Origin: Gnetum montanum
Taxonomy: Eukaryota; Streptophyta; Gnetopsida; Gnetales; Gnetaceae
Direction of reading: 5' to 3'
DNA: 64,000 nt
Assembly (NCBI GenBank): GCA_015680685.1
Contig: MNCI01033474.1
Coordinates: 864,009 to 928,008, forward strand
Below the pieces are notes generated by a model that was not told where the DNA came from, searched no databases, and saw nothing but the letters and a program-made list of their open reading frames with translations. Numbering within the stretch: position 1 is the stretch's first letter; each line of letters begins with the position of its first letter. Positions 12,060 to 24,490 of the stretch are shown here, in pieces. Made by a program: the position numbers and the translations under genes.

Positions 12060-13560
12060 AGGAGCCCCTAGAGCTAAAAAATTTACTAGTTGGCATGGAA
12101 TATGCATTTTTGAGCAATGGTAAACCAATCATAATTAATGTCAAACTTGCTCTTGAACAAAAAGAAAAGATTTTAAAGGTAGTTAACAAATGGCCAACAA
12201 CCTTTTCTTAGTCATATCCTAAGCTAACTAGAATTGATTTAAGGATATTATAACATCACATTTACATTGACCCGACCATGAAGCCTAGAAGGTAGCCGTA
12301 GAGGTGGTTGAACCCCAAATTGAAGTAGATCATTAAAGAGGAAATTGAACAACTCCTCAAGGCAAGGTTCATCTATCCCATCATAAATATTGAGTGGGTT
12401 AGCCCATTCATGATTATGCCAAAGAAGGGTGATAAATGGCAAGTTTGTATTGACTTCAAGCTATTGAATATGGTAATATTTAAAGATCATTTCCCTTTGC
12501 CATCAAGTTTTGGACACCATATCTGGGCATTGTTATTATAGCTTCTTGGATGGGTATAGTGGCTATAATCAAATCCAAATTGTGCTAGAAGATTAGGCAA
12601 AGACAACATTCACAAGTCCTTGGGGGACTTTTGCATATTGTAAGATGCTATTTGGTCTGTGCAATTCCCTTGAAACATTTCAACACATGGTCCATAGTAT
12701 CTTTCAACAACAAATTGGTAGTAGTGTGGTAGTCTTTATGGATGACTTTTCCACCTATGGAGTTACATTTGAGCAAGCCTTGGGTTGCCTTGAGTAAGTA
12801 TTGAAGAGATGTGTTGAAACAAAATTGTGGCTCAATTGGCAAAAGAGCCATCTCATGATCTAAGAAGGCATTGTACTAGGGAACTGAATTTCACAAAAAC
12901 AGATTGAGGTGGACCTAGAAAACATAAGGGTCATCCAAGGAATTACACATCAACCAAAGATCATTAAATATGTTTTGTCATTCCTTGGACATACTAGCTA
13001 GTACCAATGATTCATAGAGAGTTTTTCTAAGATCAAAAAGTTGTTGGTAAAGCTTACAAAGAAAGATACATCCTTCATTTGGACCAAGGAGTGTGAACAT
13101 GCATTCAAATAGTTAAAAGAGAAACTCATAGAAACACCAATCCTACGAGCACCAAACTGGTCCAAACCCTTCCACATCATGATAAATGCATCTAACTATG
13201 CTTTGGGAATAGTGCTCACACATATGGATGATAAGAAATGCCCATACTACATCCACTACGTAACCTAAAGCATTGTGGAAGCATAGTTAAATTACACCAC
13301 CATGGAGAAAGAACTAATGATAGTGGTGTATAATCTAGAAAAGTTCAAGCATTATGTGCTTGGTGACAAAGCATTTGTATACACAAATCACAGTGCAATT
13401 CACTTCCTCATGAATAAGCCAATGGTAAGTCCTTGTGTCATACAATGGCTCATGATCTTGTAGAAATTTTACCTCATGATGATAAATCAAAAAGAAACCA
13501 AGAATGTGGTTGCTAACCACCTCTCTCACTTAATATGGGATAATAAAGAGGAGGAGAGCC
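12060..13560 (+). pseudogene. A1 reverse transcriptase and RNase H
   Basis: RT motifs appear in order across more than one frame: EWVSPFMIMPKKGDKWQVCIDF near 12395, FLDGYSGYNQIQI near 12540, TSPWGTFAY near 12615 and VFMDDF (12732-12749) with both Asp intact. A thumb and connection region (LSFLGHT) leads into RNase H with IMINASNYALGIVL, MEKELMIVVYN, YTNHSAIHFL and NVVANHLSHL. The Asp codons expected at three RNase H positions read Asn, all G-to-A changes. Many stops are present. Confidence 0.85.
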
Positions 13561-13740
13561 TACTCTCTGATCAATTTCTAAATGAACTCCTCTTTATAGG
13601 AGCAATAATTGAACAAACACTCATAGAAACAACATGGTATAATGGCATCATCACTTACCTTCTTACTAAAGAGATTCCACAAGATTTTGATTTCAGAAAA
13701 AAGAAAAAATTTCTTCATTAGGTCAAATACTTTATAAAAA

Positions 13741-14265
13741 TCAATGGACACCTCTACAAGGTGTGTGCTGATGGCCTAATTCATTGGTGTGTCCCTGACG
13801 AAGATCAACTGCATGTTCTCCAAGATGCTCATGAAGGGCCTTGTAGAGGCTACTATGTAGGGAGACACATGGCCATAAAAATCCTGATGGTAGGATACTA
13901 TTGGCTTATAATCTTCAAGGATGTCCACCAATTTTTCAAGTCTTGTGAACGTTACTAATGAGATGAAAATTGATTAGTTTTCCTATCTTTGAATGAGATG
14001 TGCAAGGAATTCAACAAGCAACTTCATGACCTTAGAATATGAAAGGTAAAGCCTCAAGTAGAAGATAAGTTTCTCTATTGGAACCCCACACATATACCCA
14101 AAAAGGAAAAATTCCAAACATTGTGGGAGGGACCTTATATAATTAATCAAACCTTTCCCTCTAGGATCATATTAATTTACTAGCCTAAAAGCCCAAATAA
14201 AAAGTATTTGGTCAACATCCAACAAGTAATACCTTTCCTTGAACCAATGCAACTACCACCTTGAC
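13741..14265 (+). pseudogene. A1 integrase with catalytic core deleted
   Basis: The zinc-binding N-terminal domain is readable (LYKVCADGLIHWCV, HEGPCRGYY, GYYWLI, SCERY; 13750-13958). It is followed at once by the C-terminal part (DEN, then KEFNKQLHDLRI, FQTLWEGPYIINQTFP). In A2 about 650 bp carrying the DDE core (63125-63780) lies between these points. A single internal deletion therefore removed the catalytic core, so A1 could not have integrated anything after that event. Confidence 0.8.
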
Positions 14266-15587
14266 AGATGAACAACAACATTCTATTTTTCAAATCTCCT
14301 CCTTCCAACTTAGTCATGGCAGAGATGGACATCTGTGCTAACAACCCATATGGCTTCACTTTTTCTACTTTTTTATTTTCTACATTTTTGATTTTATAAG
14401 CTATTTAATTTACATGTTTATGGACATTTAAATTTTTTCTAATTTTATAGCATCATTACTACCTTTGAGCTTTTCTTGATTATTTTACACTTTCTTATAT
14501 ATTTTACTTTGTTTTTTTTTTTGTTTAAGTGTGATATTTCCTTATTTTTACTAATAAAATTGCTTTATTACCACAACACATAGTGTCGCTATTGCTATTT
14601 ACTAATGATGGTTTATGCTTAATGTTGTGATTGTCAATGTCTGGTTTCTATTTTTGAATTTTGATCTCTAATGACTTTGACATGGTTTATTTTTCATGGA
14701 ATAGGTAGTGAGTCCATGTCATCCACCCACCCAATGAACTCTATGGTTTTTATTGTTCTAGGAATTTGAGGTCCCTTCCATTAAAGAAACTCTTAATCAA
14801 TTAGCAACCTTGGTTGTTCTAGAATTAGGAAGGATTCAAAGGTTTTTAAAGGGTGTGACTTCAAAAGGACTCAATACTCTTTGTACTCTTCTACTTTCTT
14901 GAGTGCTTGAGTGTTTTTCATGAACCTCTCACCGTTCCATACCAACCACTAATAGGAAGTCAAATAAAGTATTTGCATGGTGTGGTTCCCATCTAAAAAG
15001 ATTATGGGAATTAAAAGCATAGCCCTTAGACAGAATAAATGAATAAGTCCTTGCATGGTGTGGCTTCGATTTAAAAAAGAATAAAAATAATGGAAATTCA
15101 AAGCACATCCCTTGAACAAATAAACAAGCTACAAGCATTCATTATTGGACTTGAAAGACATCTACCTATGCTTGAAGGTCCCCTCTAACTAAGGCCCCTT
15201 TTTACTTCCTACTTCTCTCTTTTCTTCTTTTATGGAATGGTGGTTATCTTGTGGAAGAACTCTCATGTCTCATGTGGGTGGATTGATCTTAGGATGATGA
15301 TGTGATGTCATTGAAAGTGAATGGTTTTGGTTTGGATTGAGGATAAATCTTACTAGGTCATTTTAAATACAAATTTCACAAGGGACTTCTTATGACCTCA
15401 ATTCAGAACTCCATTCCACCTTCTCTATCATCTATCCATGCTTCCATAACTCACCTCGCTAATGTGTTCTATGTTATGCTCTATGTCTTGGACTGATGTG
15501 TTTGGATTCTTGGATAGATTCCTTCTGGTTTGTCCTTAACTTTTAATAATCATGAATCGATTGTGGAGACCATGGACTTCTTAGTTG
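14266..15587 (+). other. A1 region after pol, interrupted by T2
   Basis: This AT-rich stretch has no recognised coding domain. A segment of about 92 bp is tandemly duplicated (near 14950-15040 and 15042-15130), both copies containing TTGCATGGTGTGG. The region continues beyond the T2 insertion at 43632. Confidence 0.5.
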
Positions 15588-15592
15588 TGGTT
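15588..15592. repeat. Probable target-site duplication, left side of T2 (TGGTT)
   Basis: TGGTT abuts the low-coordinate end of the T2 LTR. AGGTT (43627-43631) abuts the other end. Four of five bases match, acceptable for LTRs this diverged. Confidence 0.5.
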
Positions 15593-17449
15593 TGTGATGT
15601 TTGAAAATGTTGGTGGCTGGAACATTGAAAGGTTTTTGAGCATATAGCCTAACCCCAAATCCATGAGAGGGCCATGCTAAGAAAAATAAAAATGAGATTC
15701 CTTAAATGGTCTAGTCAATCAAACAGGGACTTACATGGTGTAACAATAACCATTTGTAAATTAAATTTTTAGTGAGCTTCATGTAGGAGCTAGGACAATG
15801 ATCAAGAACATAACATAACATGAATATGAAAATGTGTATTAATAGTAGAAGAAAATGTAAGAATAATGCTAAAAATTTGAAACAGATGCTGGGGATATAG
15901 AACCAGAGTTTGAAGGTTAAGAAATGCATTACCCCAAGATTAGAGAGTGTAACATTTGATTGAATAATGTTTGAAACTAGCATGCAGTGTTAAGATAGGC
16001 ACAGTAGTAGTGTAGCAATGTGGTCATAGTCTCTAGGACATCATAGATGTGGTGCATGTAGTTACAAAGGAGGTTGAACTTGTTGGGTTAGAAATCATCA
16101 TGCTATGCAAGTGCAAGGAAAACTATCATGGTACTTGCCAAGATTTCAAGCTCATGTGCTTAGGTGTAGGAGTAGTGAAGATATTATGAGTTCCCTAATG
16201 CTTAATGCTCAAAATAATTTTGCTAACCCACCCTTAAAATGCAGATTACCGAGGTATTTATAGGGCTAAGGTTGACATGAGATGCAAACTGGGCACCATG
16301 ATGCCTGGGTCCCACATAGCATGGGCATAGATAAGTCACACTAACATGTTATCCTTAAAATGTTACGCTTTAAGTGTCAAGCTCAAAGTGTTATGCTTTG
16401 CAGCATAGGAACAGGACCTCAAAAACTACCAAACTATGACCACACCACTCAGACTGCATGTGCTAGAGTCTGAAATTCTACCATGTACCTAGAAACAATG
16501 TCAAAACACATGCAACTTGGAGTCCACGCTTTAGGATTATTTCTTCCCCCTCTTCTGAGTAGGGTCAAGCATTGGAACAATTTTTAGGATCAATGGGAGG
16601 TGCAAAAGCAAGGCAAATTACTGATCTTGGCTGTTGGAGGGATGTTGAAGCTAAAATGAAGGTTGGTGCTAAGTTCTAGGAGCTTCTAGAGGTATTTGGA
16701 GACATTTTCCATGTGTCACATTGTCTACACTACATAGCATGATAGAGCGTAGCGTGAACACTAGAAAAATTTTGCAGATTTTGACTTGTCACGCTATCTA
16801 TGCTGCACATCATAGTAGAGCGTAGCACAAGTACCTTGATGAATTTTTTCAAAATTTGCAATGTTTCTTCATGGCACACTGATCACACTCTGGGGTGTAG
16901 TAGGATAGATAGCCTTGGAAGTTAAAAAATTGCCAAATGCATCTTCCATGTCAAGATAGCTTGATAGATCTTTGTTCAACACTTAGAAAAAATTTGGCCC
17001 TAGAACCTGTGTCATGCTAGCTATGCTGTGCAACATAGCAGAGCATGATAGCCCAAAAGGTAGAAAATTTTTCAAACTATTTTTTCCATCCTAAGCACCT
17101 CTAACAAACTCTAGACTGGTACTTGGGTGGACTAGCAACCAAGACATGTGTTAAGCTGGGCAAGCTAGAGAGCATAGTGAGCTTGATAGTCTGGGAGATA
17201 GAAAATTTTCCAAACTATTTGATCCATCCTAAGTAGACCCTTGATTACTTTTGGATTGACATTTGTGTAGAGTGGCCATGGAAGTGTCTACTATGCTAGC
17301 TGTGCTGAGGAGCATCGTAGGTAGACTTAGAAAAACTTTGCAAAAATTAGGACTTTAAGTGTGCTATGATGTTTACGCTACACAGCGTGACAATAGACTC
17401 AAAAAAATCTACCATTGAACTATAGGAGCCCAAAATTGGTGGTGTTTCA
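15593..17449 (-). repeat. T2 3' LTR
   Basis: On the minus strand it begins TGAAACACCACCAATTTTGG and ends AAACATCACA. U3 (17449 to about 16270) is a series of imperfect palindromes on GCTATG/GCGTAGC, each followed on the plus strand by a CTTAGAAAAATTTTGCA-like phrase. A TATA box lies at 16255-16262. It is homologous to 42384-43626. Confidence 0.85.
16255..16262 (-). promoter_or_regulatory. TATA box in T2 3' LTR
   Basis: The minus strand reads CCCTATAAATACCTC, nearly identical to the T1 LTR TATA context. The T2 5' LTR has lost this segment. Confidence 0.65.
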
Positions 17450-17470
17450 TTGGTCCCTCTTTGTTCATGT
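17450..17470 (-). other. T2 polypurine tract
   Basis: The minus strand reads CATGAACAAAGAGGGACCAA directly before the LTR start TGAAACACC. It is the counterpart of the T1 and N tracts. Confidence 0.8.
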
Positions 17471-18920
17471 TTGAAGGACTAGCCTGAGAGATGTTAACAA
17501 AGAATATGAAACACCATGATGAACATGACACCAACACCATTCATCAGTGCTTGCTTGGACAATGCTTCACTATGCTTGAGAGTGCTAAGGGATAGTTTAG
17601 GGAGATGGGCCAAGGGACGATGGATGGAGAGGACAACTATGGGATGGAACATCATGCTGGCTTATCATCAAATCATGATCTCTCATCGAAGTGCTTGTGA
17701 GAGAGTTAGCATGTAGAGGTGGCCTACCCTTTGGATTTCAACCTCTTGTCAAAGTGCTTATGAGACTATCAATCTAGGGTCGAACAAATTATGAGATGAC
17801 AACTATGCCATTTAACTTGGGCACTTGTCTTGTGTCATTTTATTTTCTTATTTGTCTTCTTCTCTTTGTTTATTATTTTTATTCTCTCTCTCTTTGCTTC
17901 TTTTTTTGTGTTACTGGGCAAACTGTGTGCCAACATTAGCTTAGAGGCAACCATATCACATCTATAGGATAGGTGTTTTCTCCTTGAGATGAGCTATGTT
18001 ACATCTATTTGGGGTTTTGACTAACCCACAAAGGCTCCCCATGGGATGAGTTTCATTACGTCCTTCGTGGGTTAAGCAGTTAATTGTAGAAAAAGTTTCA
18101 TATGCATTGGGGAAGCTTGAAAGGGATGTGGGGATTGCAGGATCAAGAGGTAGAGGTTAGTTTGGCTTGGGTGATAGTAGGGATGTGCACTCTTAAGTGG
18201 CTAGGCAAGCCAGAGTGGACACATTAGAACAATGTGGTGCCTTACCACCATGATGGAATGCACCCCTGAATGGTTCCACCCAGGCTTCCTCCTGCAAACA
18301 CAACATAGAGAAAATAAGAAAAACCACCACCATGTGAGATGAGGGCAAAGTCCTATCTACCTAGGCATTATGAGGGTTGTGAATGATGCATTAGTTTTGT
18401 GCAATGTCCAAAGTAGTAAGGATAGTGGAGGCATCAACAGTGGCAAGTTGGAAAGCTCCAGCAATGACACCAGAAGTGAGCACTCAAGTGGCTAGAAGCA
18501 ATGGTGATGCAAGTGCTCAGAAGTTCTCACAAAGGTAGGAGCCAGGAAACCCAGGCTCAAGTGATCGTAAGGGCTCGAGGATGGTAGTGCTATGGTTGGG
18601 CCATAGTATTGCGTGAATTCTAGCGAGTGCTGCTGATGGTGAGAGCTATGACTAGAAGGATTGGCAGTGGTAACAATAGCTCTGAAAGGTTAATAATATG
18701 TCAAACAACATCTTCAAAGGATCACAAAGATGCCAGGGATAGCAACATTGCAAATGTCCCAGAGGGGTTTTCCTTGATGATGTGAACTTCATCTTGGAAC
18801 TGCAATACCCCATCCCATCCTGCCCGAGAGGTGTGGGCAGGTGAAAAAATATTAAAAGTATTCTCGCTCGCTTGTCCATAGAACTATGTATGTTAAATTA
18901 TAGGTGCTAAACTATGAACC
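17471..18920 (-). other. T2 3' untranslated region
   Basis: No coding domain is recognised. At 17491-17515 a plus-strand phrase (AACAAAGAATATGAAACACCA) mimics a second PPT and LTR start in the opposite orientation, possibly a stub of another LTR. CT-rich runs occur at 17840-17910. A 75-residue minus-strand open frame at 18652-18879 has no recognisable domain. Confidence 0.5.
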
Positions 18921-18924
18921 TAGT

Positions 18925-19316
18925 TTTAGGTCTTGGTAGATTGGCTGTTATGCTAGTTTAAGGTCCCTGGAGACCATGATCCCAGTTTAAGGTCTAGGTA
19001 GACCATGATGTGCTAGTTTAAGGTCCTAGCAGACCATTGTGCTAGTTTAATGTCATAGCGAATGATGTATGGCTAGTTTAAGGTCATAGCAGACCATGCT
19101 ATGGGTGCCGGTTTAGTGTCATAGCCCAAGGATGTTTTGTGCTAGTTTAATGTCATAGCGGACATCTGTGCCAAATTAACATCATAGAGGATGTCTATGC
19201 TAGTTTAATGTCATAGTAGACATCCTGTGCTAGTTTAACATCATAGCAGACATCTTGTGCCAATTTAACATCATAGAAGATGTCTTGTGCTAGTTTAATG
19301 TCATAGAAGATATTTT
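18925..19316 (-). repeat. T2 post-integrase tandem array, 30-bp unit
   Basis: About 13 units with GCTAGTTTAAKGTCATAGCRGAC on the plus strand. Unit starts near 19201, 19231, 19261 and 19291 show a 30-bp period; older units at the left vary between 29 and 34 bp. The minus strand carries the TTAAACTAGCA core shared with T1 and N. It sits immediately after the integrase stop, as in T1. Confidence 0.9.
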
Positions 19317-19317
19317 C

Positions 19318-20540
19318 TTACCTTGCTTCTATCGTTGGTGTGATACACATGTAGTATGGCTTCATGTACGAGTGGTTAATAAGATTGGCAAACTCATTGC
19401 CATTGAGATCAACGAGCTTGAAGGCTCTATTGTCATACACCTTAGTAACCAAGGAAGGCCCTTCCCAATTGGCTAAGAACTTGCTCACAGGCTCATGGAT
19501 GACCTTGAGGACCAAGTCCCCTTTCTTGATTGGTTGTTAATGCTAATTGTGCTGGTGCTTTTGCTATTACTTCTCTTGGTACCACTCGATGCAATCAAGG
19601 TTTTGCATGCATTTCTCCTCTATAGAGTGGAGGTCGATGGTTCTCAACTAGTTATTCTAAACCTCATCAATGAAGCTCAAAAGGATCATGTGGAGTGATG
19701 GGACCTACAATTCAAGAGGCAACATTTCTTTAGATCTGTACACAAGACTATATGGTGTTTTACCTATCATGGTTCTGCTTGTTGTGCGATAGGTCATAGT
19801 GTGTAGACTAGTTGCTCATGCCATCATCAATTATTATTGTTAAGCATCTTCTTCAAAAGGTTGATGATAACCTTATTTGTAGCCTCTACTTGATCATTCA
19901 CCTCTAGGTAATATGGTGATGATAAGGAATGCTTACTGCCAAGGTTCTCACAGAAGGCTTTGGTTTCTACACTACTAAATTATGGTCCATTGTTCATGAC
20001 TATAGTTATGGGAAGACCAAACTAGGTCACTATGTTGTTGAGAATGAATTTGCAAACTTGCTACGATGTGGTCTTCCTAAGGGGAATGGCTTCAACCCAC
20101 TTTGTGAAATACTCAATTGCAATAATGAGGAAGCTATGTCCTATGGAAGACTTAAGTGTTATAGGCCCTATGATGTCCAACCCCTAACATTGGAATGGCT
20201 CTATGATTTGTATAGTATGTAGTTTAGTGAATGGCATGTGCATTAAGTTCCCATGTTGTTGACACATGTCACACATCCTAACCTTGGAGATGCAATCGTG
20301 CTTCATGTAAGGCCAATAATAGCCTAGATGTCTAATTTTTGCTACCATTTCCCTAAAAGCTAAATGACCTCCACATAGTCCCTCATGGACTTGGTCAATG
20401 ATCTTTTGTGATTCACTATTGCTAACATAAGTTAATAGTATTCCATCATAGGATTTGTGACATAAGGTATTATCACCTATAAGAAGATACTGATGCAATT
20501 GTTTTCATACTGTGTCCTTTTGGGTAGATGTTAGATTTTG
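19318..20540 (-). pseudogene. T2 pol: integrase
   Basis: The zinc-binding domain is complete (HEGLCGGH, then GYYWPYMKHD, then CDMCQQ; 20498-20184). The core follows in a decayed state (LDIIGPI, TKWVEAIPL). The second Asp is replaced by Asn (MNNGP), while the Glu (VEATNK) is kept. The C-terminal region is an open stretch at 19515-19318 with KFLANWEGPSLVTKVYDNRAFKLVD. The three parts lie in two frames, so at least one indel has occurred. Confidence 0.85.
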
Positions 20541-21130
20541 TGGGGGCTCTTCCTATTGGAGGTGTGACTTAATATCATCATACCACTCTTGGATGTGAGT
20601 TGTACTTATGGATGCAATGCTTGTTATGTGATTTATAGGCACATTGCAATCCACTATCAAAGTGGGCAAAGTGGAGAACATGTTTGACACTATGCTTAAG
20701 GCTAAAGTAGCTAGTGTTTTGGCTATGGCATTTCCATTGTGGGGGATATGTTGGACATCTATGGTTGCAAATTTTTTAAGCAAGTGTTTTTCCAAATCAT
20801 AGTAAGGTTGTAGATGTTGTGCCTTACAAGTGTAAACATATATGACTTGGTTAATAACTTGCTATGAATCACCTCAAACTACTATGTTTTGGATTCCTAA
20901 CTCTTGAGATACTAAGATGCCTTTAAGGAAACCTTCATACTCTGCCACATTGTTTATACAAAGAAATGCGAAATGGTATGTGAAGGGTCAGATCTCCTTA
21001 GAGGGGAATGTGACAACAGTAGTGGCACTACCACCTTGTGTGGTCAAAGCATTGTCAAAGCGTAAAATGACCTCAAAATTTGCAGGTACTTGGCTTATAT
21101 TGCTAACATGCTCGTCTAGGAATTCCAGGT
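20541..21130 (-). pseudogene. T2 pol: archaeal-type second RNase H
   Basis: This aRNH begins LRFDNALTTQGGSATTVV and contains NVAEYEGFL and a GDS motif. It ends HIPHNGNAIAKTLATLAL, in which the expected last Asp is Lys. It is collinear with the T1 domain at 1297-1800. In T1 the four acidic residues survive; here one is lost and a stop is present in the middle. Confidence 0.85.
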
Positions 21131-22860
21131 CTATTGTTGCTTGATCGTCTATGGGTGAATCTGTGAGTTGTGTAGCTATTGCTTGACCTTTTATGGATGT
21201 TTGCACTCTGTAGTGCATGTCAAACTCCATAGTTATTACCTTCCACCTTACTATTCTACTAATTTTGTATATGTTCATTGTAATAGCTCTAAGTACATTG
21301 ATCTTGTAGATGACATTTACTTGACTGTGGAAAAGGTAGTGTCTTCACTTTTTAAGCACAAAGACTAAGGCGAGAAAATTCTTCTCCACATCATTATATT
21401 TTTCTTCATGTGCTACTAGTGCATGGCTTAGGTAGTAAATAGGAACCTTGAAACCATCATCTCACTTTTGGAAAAGCAGAGAAGTAATCGAAATGTTTGA
21501 GGTTGTCAGGTAAATGTAGAAGGTTTATCTCCCTATAGAGGATAGACTATTGGAAGTTGAACTAGCTCCTTTTTTAGGTTGTCGAACACCTCTTGGCATT
21601 GAGTTGTCCACTCAAATTTGACCCCCTTTTAAAGTAGATGTTGCATTGATTGTAACTTATCAATCAACCTTGAAATAAACCTATGTATAAATTGTAGCCT
21701 ACCTTCTAACCCATGTAACTTCTTAAGGTTTGCTGGTGGTGCTAGGTTGGTGATAGCATTGACCTTGTCGGGGTCTACACGTATTCTTGCTTCTAATACC
21801 ACAAAGCCTAACATGTGACTAGTTTTAACGCCAAAGGCACATGTTTTGGGATTCAGCCTATGGTCATGTTCAAGGCAATGTTTGAGGACATGGTTCAAGT
21901 TATCTAGATGGTCATGAGCCACTTTCAACTTAACTGCTATGCCATCAATGTAGTCATTAATTAATTCTAATATATAGTCACTCCAAATGTATGTCATTAT
22001 GCATTGATATGTTGCTCCTACATTATTTAGTCCAAAGGGAATCATTGTATAACAAAATGTACCCCAAGGGGTCATGAATGTAGTGCTAAGTTGGTGCTCT
22101 AGGTTGATGGAAATTTGGTTATACCCTGAGAACCCATCCATGGAGGACAACAAGGCATGACCAGTTGTAGTATCGATGAGTTGGTGAATACTAGGCAATG
22201 GGAAATCATCTTTAATGGTTTCCTTTTTTAGATCTTAGAAGTCGATGCAAATGCTTATACTTCTATTTTTCTTGGGGATAACTACAATGTTTGAAACCTA
22301 GTCAGCATAGTTAACTTTCCAAATAAAACCAGCTTTGTAAAACTTAGTGATCTCATTGCAGACAGCCAACGTGACCTCAGGCTTGACTTTACAAGCCTTT
22401 TGTTTAACTACTTTAACATGTGGATCTAGGATAATTTTATGTGGTATTATACGTGGGTCTAAGCCCTGCATGTCCTTGTAGGACCATGCAAATGCCTTAA
22501 CATTGTCAATAAGGACTATAGAGATACTTTGTTGAATTTGAGGCTCTAACAAGAAACTAAGTTTTAATGTTTTCACCTCACTTTTTCATGTTGTTATAGG
22601 GACTTCTATGAGGGGATTCTTAGTTACATCACCTACTTATAAGTCTAGAGCTCGGACTAGATGTTCTAGCCAATCTAGTGATGTCTCTAGGGATGCTATG
22701 TTGGTGTAATAGGTAAGTGGTTCGAAGTCAAAAATTTTTGTGTTTATGCATCTTGTGAGTTTTCCATAAGGTCCAATCAAGACTAAAGGCAAATGAAGAC
22801 TCTCACATGCATTTATTTTTCAAGATGTCTTGCAAAGTAAGTAGAAAAATGTTAAGTGAA
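21131..22860 (-). pseudogene. T2 pol: reverse transcriptase and first RNase H
   Basis: Minus-strand reading starts near 22850 and continues with FAWSYKDMQGLDPRI (22480), CKVKPEVTLAV and a gap with stops. It then has an open 189-residue stretch (22198-21632) with LSSMDGFSGYNQI, PWGTFCYTMIPFGL and the catalytic box as YIDG (about 21941-21955) instead of YxDD, so the second Asp is lost. The RNase H end reads VRWKVITMEFDMHYRVQTS and KGQAIATQL (about 21250-21180). Gln codons that are stops in T1 are intact here, and the reverse. Confidence 0.85.
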
Positions 22861-22984
22861 AACTATTTTAATAAAGCAGAGAGAATAGAATAAGGAAGGC
22901 AATGATATGAAAACTTGATTAACTGTATAGTATGTGAAACAATTTATTTATTTTTTGTCCTTTTTTGTGGCCTTAATTATCCAT

Positions 22985-23028
22985 AAAAGTGCTAGTTTAA
23001 GGTCATAGTGGACCATAGACTATGCGTG
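22985..23028 (-). repeat. Fragment of the T2 pre-RT tandem array
   Basis: GTGCTAGTTTAAGGTCATAGTGGACC is one unit of the same array that sits after integrase, but here it lies upstream of RT. With 35420-35690 it suggests an array between protease and RT that was later split by insertion. Confidence 0.65.
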
Positions 23029-23279
23029 GGGTGTATGTATAAGCAAAGCTTAAAAGGTTTGAAATGTGAGACTAAGTTGAACGCTATCAGGTAAGAAAAA
23101 AAATGTAAAAGACTTTATGTGTAAGAAGCTAAAAAAGTTAGAAAATTTTTCTAGCTTTGGGTGCTACACTGCATGGGACATGGGATGTTTTATGTTACGC
23201 ATGGGACATGGAGTGTCTTGTGTTATGTGCGAGAAATGGGACATCCCTGGAGGGTGACATGTCATTTGACCCTGAAGGG

Positions 23280-23287
23280 TATAAATA
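23280..23287 (+). promoter_or_regulatory. Possible TATA box in LTR-like DNA
   Basis: GAAGGGTATAAATAGAGG lies 30 bp after a TGACATGTCATT phrase. It has a good consensus but no transcript context is visible. Confidence 0.35.
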
Positions 23288-24094
23288 GAGGTTTTATCCA
23301 TGGTAAACCTATCATTTTCACCATTAGAGCCAAAAATCACCCAAGTGTAGTGCAGCCAAGGTAGTAGCCACAAATGGAAGCTAGAGTGTGATAACAAAAA
23401 AGCTAGAGCATGACAATGAGAAGATGGCATGTAGGAGTGAGCATAGACACCCTAGCCTTACTAACATTGATAAAGGTAAGCACACCCTACGACATCTTCC
23501 CAGGGCATGCGTTGAGGAACACCAAGAGACACCATTTGCTAGATAGGCTATCATGCTACACTTATGATTTTTCATTTCTTCCTACTTCGTGTGCGTTTGG
23601 GCTTTGGGTTTTGGGGTTTGGAAGGTAGCCTACCAAGGGGAAGGAACTACCATTGATGTCATCCCCATCACAACCACTGTGTCACGACCAAGGAGGGAGT
23701 GTGTGCAATGCATCTCTTTTTTTCTTTCTTTTTGTCCCATTTTTTTATTTTGGCATCAAGGGTATGAGGGCATCTTATGCTGTGGTGCTAGGAAAGGGTT
23801 TTGGCAAGGCTTTCTAAGCATTTAGCATTGTGGGAAGGCGTAAGATTTTTTGTAATGCCCTACGTTGTGGGATGAAATGGGGGTTTTACATGTACTACTA
23901 GCATAGTTCATTATGAGGGTTTTGAGCACCTTGCATCCCATGTCACAGAACAAAGATTTCCTGCATGTCCCATGCTATGGGATAGGATAGGGTTTTATGA
24001 GCATCCCATGCCATGATGCAAGACAAGGTTTTTTTGATGTCCCATGTTGTGGGACAAGACTCGACTGAGGCAATCAAGGGTCATGGTTTTTAAG

Positions 24095-24490
24095 CTCTAG
24101 GAATCCTTGAGAGCATGACAAAAAGTTAGAAAAATTTTGGCACTACTACGTTTAGTGCTTAGAAAACTTTGCACATTTTGCAATTGTCAAGCTCCTTGGG
24201 AGCATGACCAACACTTGAAAAATTTTTGCAACTTTTTTCAATAATTGCATAGTTGTCATGCTCCCTGGTAGCATGATCGGAACTTAGAAAAATTTTCTAG
24301 TTATTTTATAGCTATCACACTCCCTGAGAGTGTGACCAACACTTGAAAAAAATGTTGTGAAACTTTTCTACCAGTAACTCTATAGTTGTCACACTCTTTG
24401 GCAGCATGACTAACACTTAGAAAAAATTCTAGTTGAAAGGTGTCATGCTCAACAAGAAGTGTGACCAACAGTTAGAAAATTTTTGGTATT
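24095..24490. repeat. Array of six diverged hairpins
   Basis: Imperfect inverted repeats of about 24 bp occur at 24097-24120, 24186-24208, 24255-24278, 24313-24337, 24387-24410 and 24442-24466, of the form GTCATGCTCCCTGGTAGCATGATC. Each is followed by an AACACTTAGAAAAATTTT-like tail. In several hairpins both arms differ from their neighbours in matching ways. Confidence 0.7.

Noticed and set aside
18925-19316. CRISPR-like regular repeats
   Set aside because: There are no unique spacers: the 30-bp units are contiguous and follow a retrotransposon integrase in a plant sequence.
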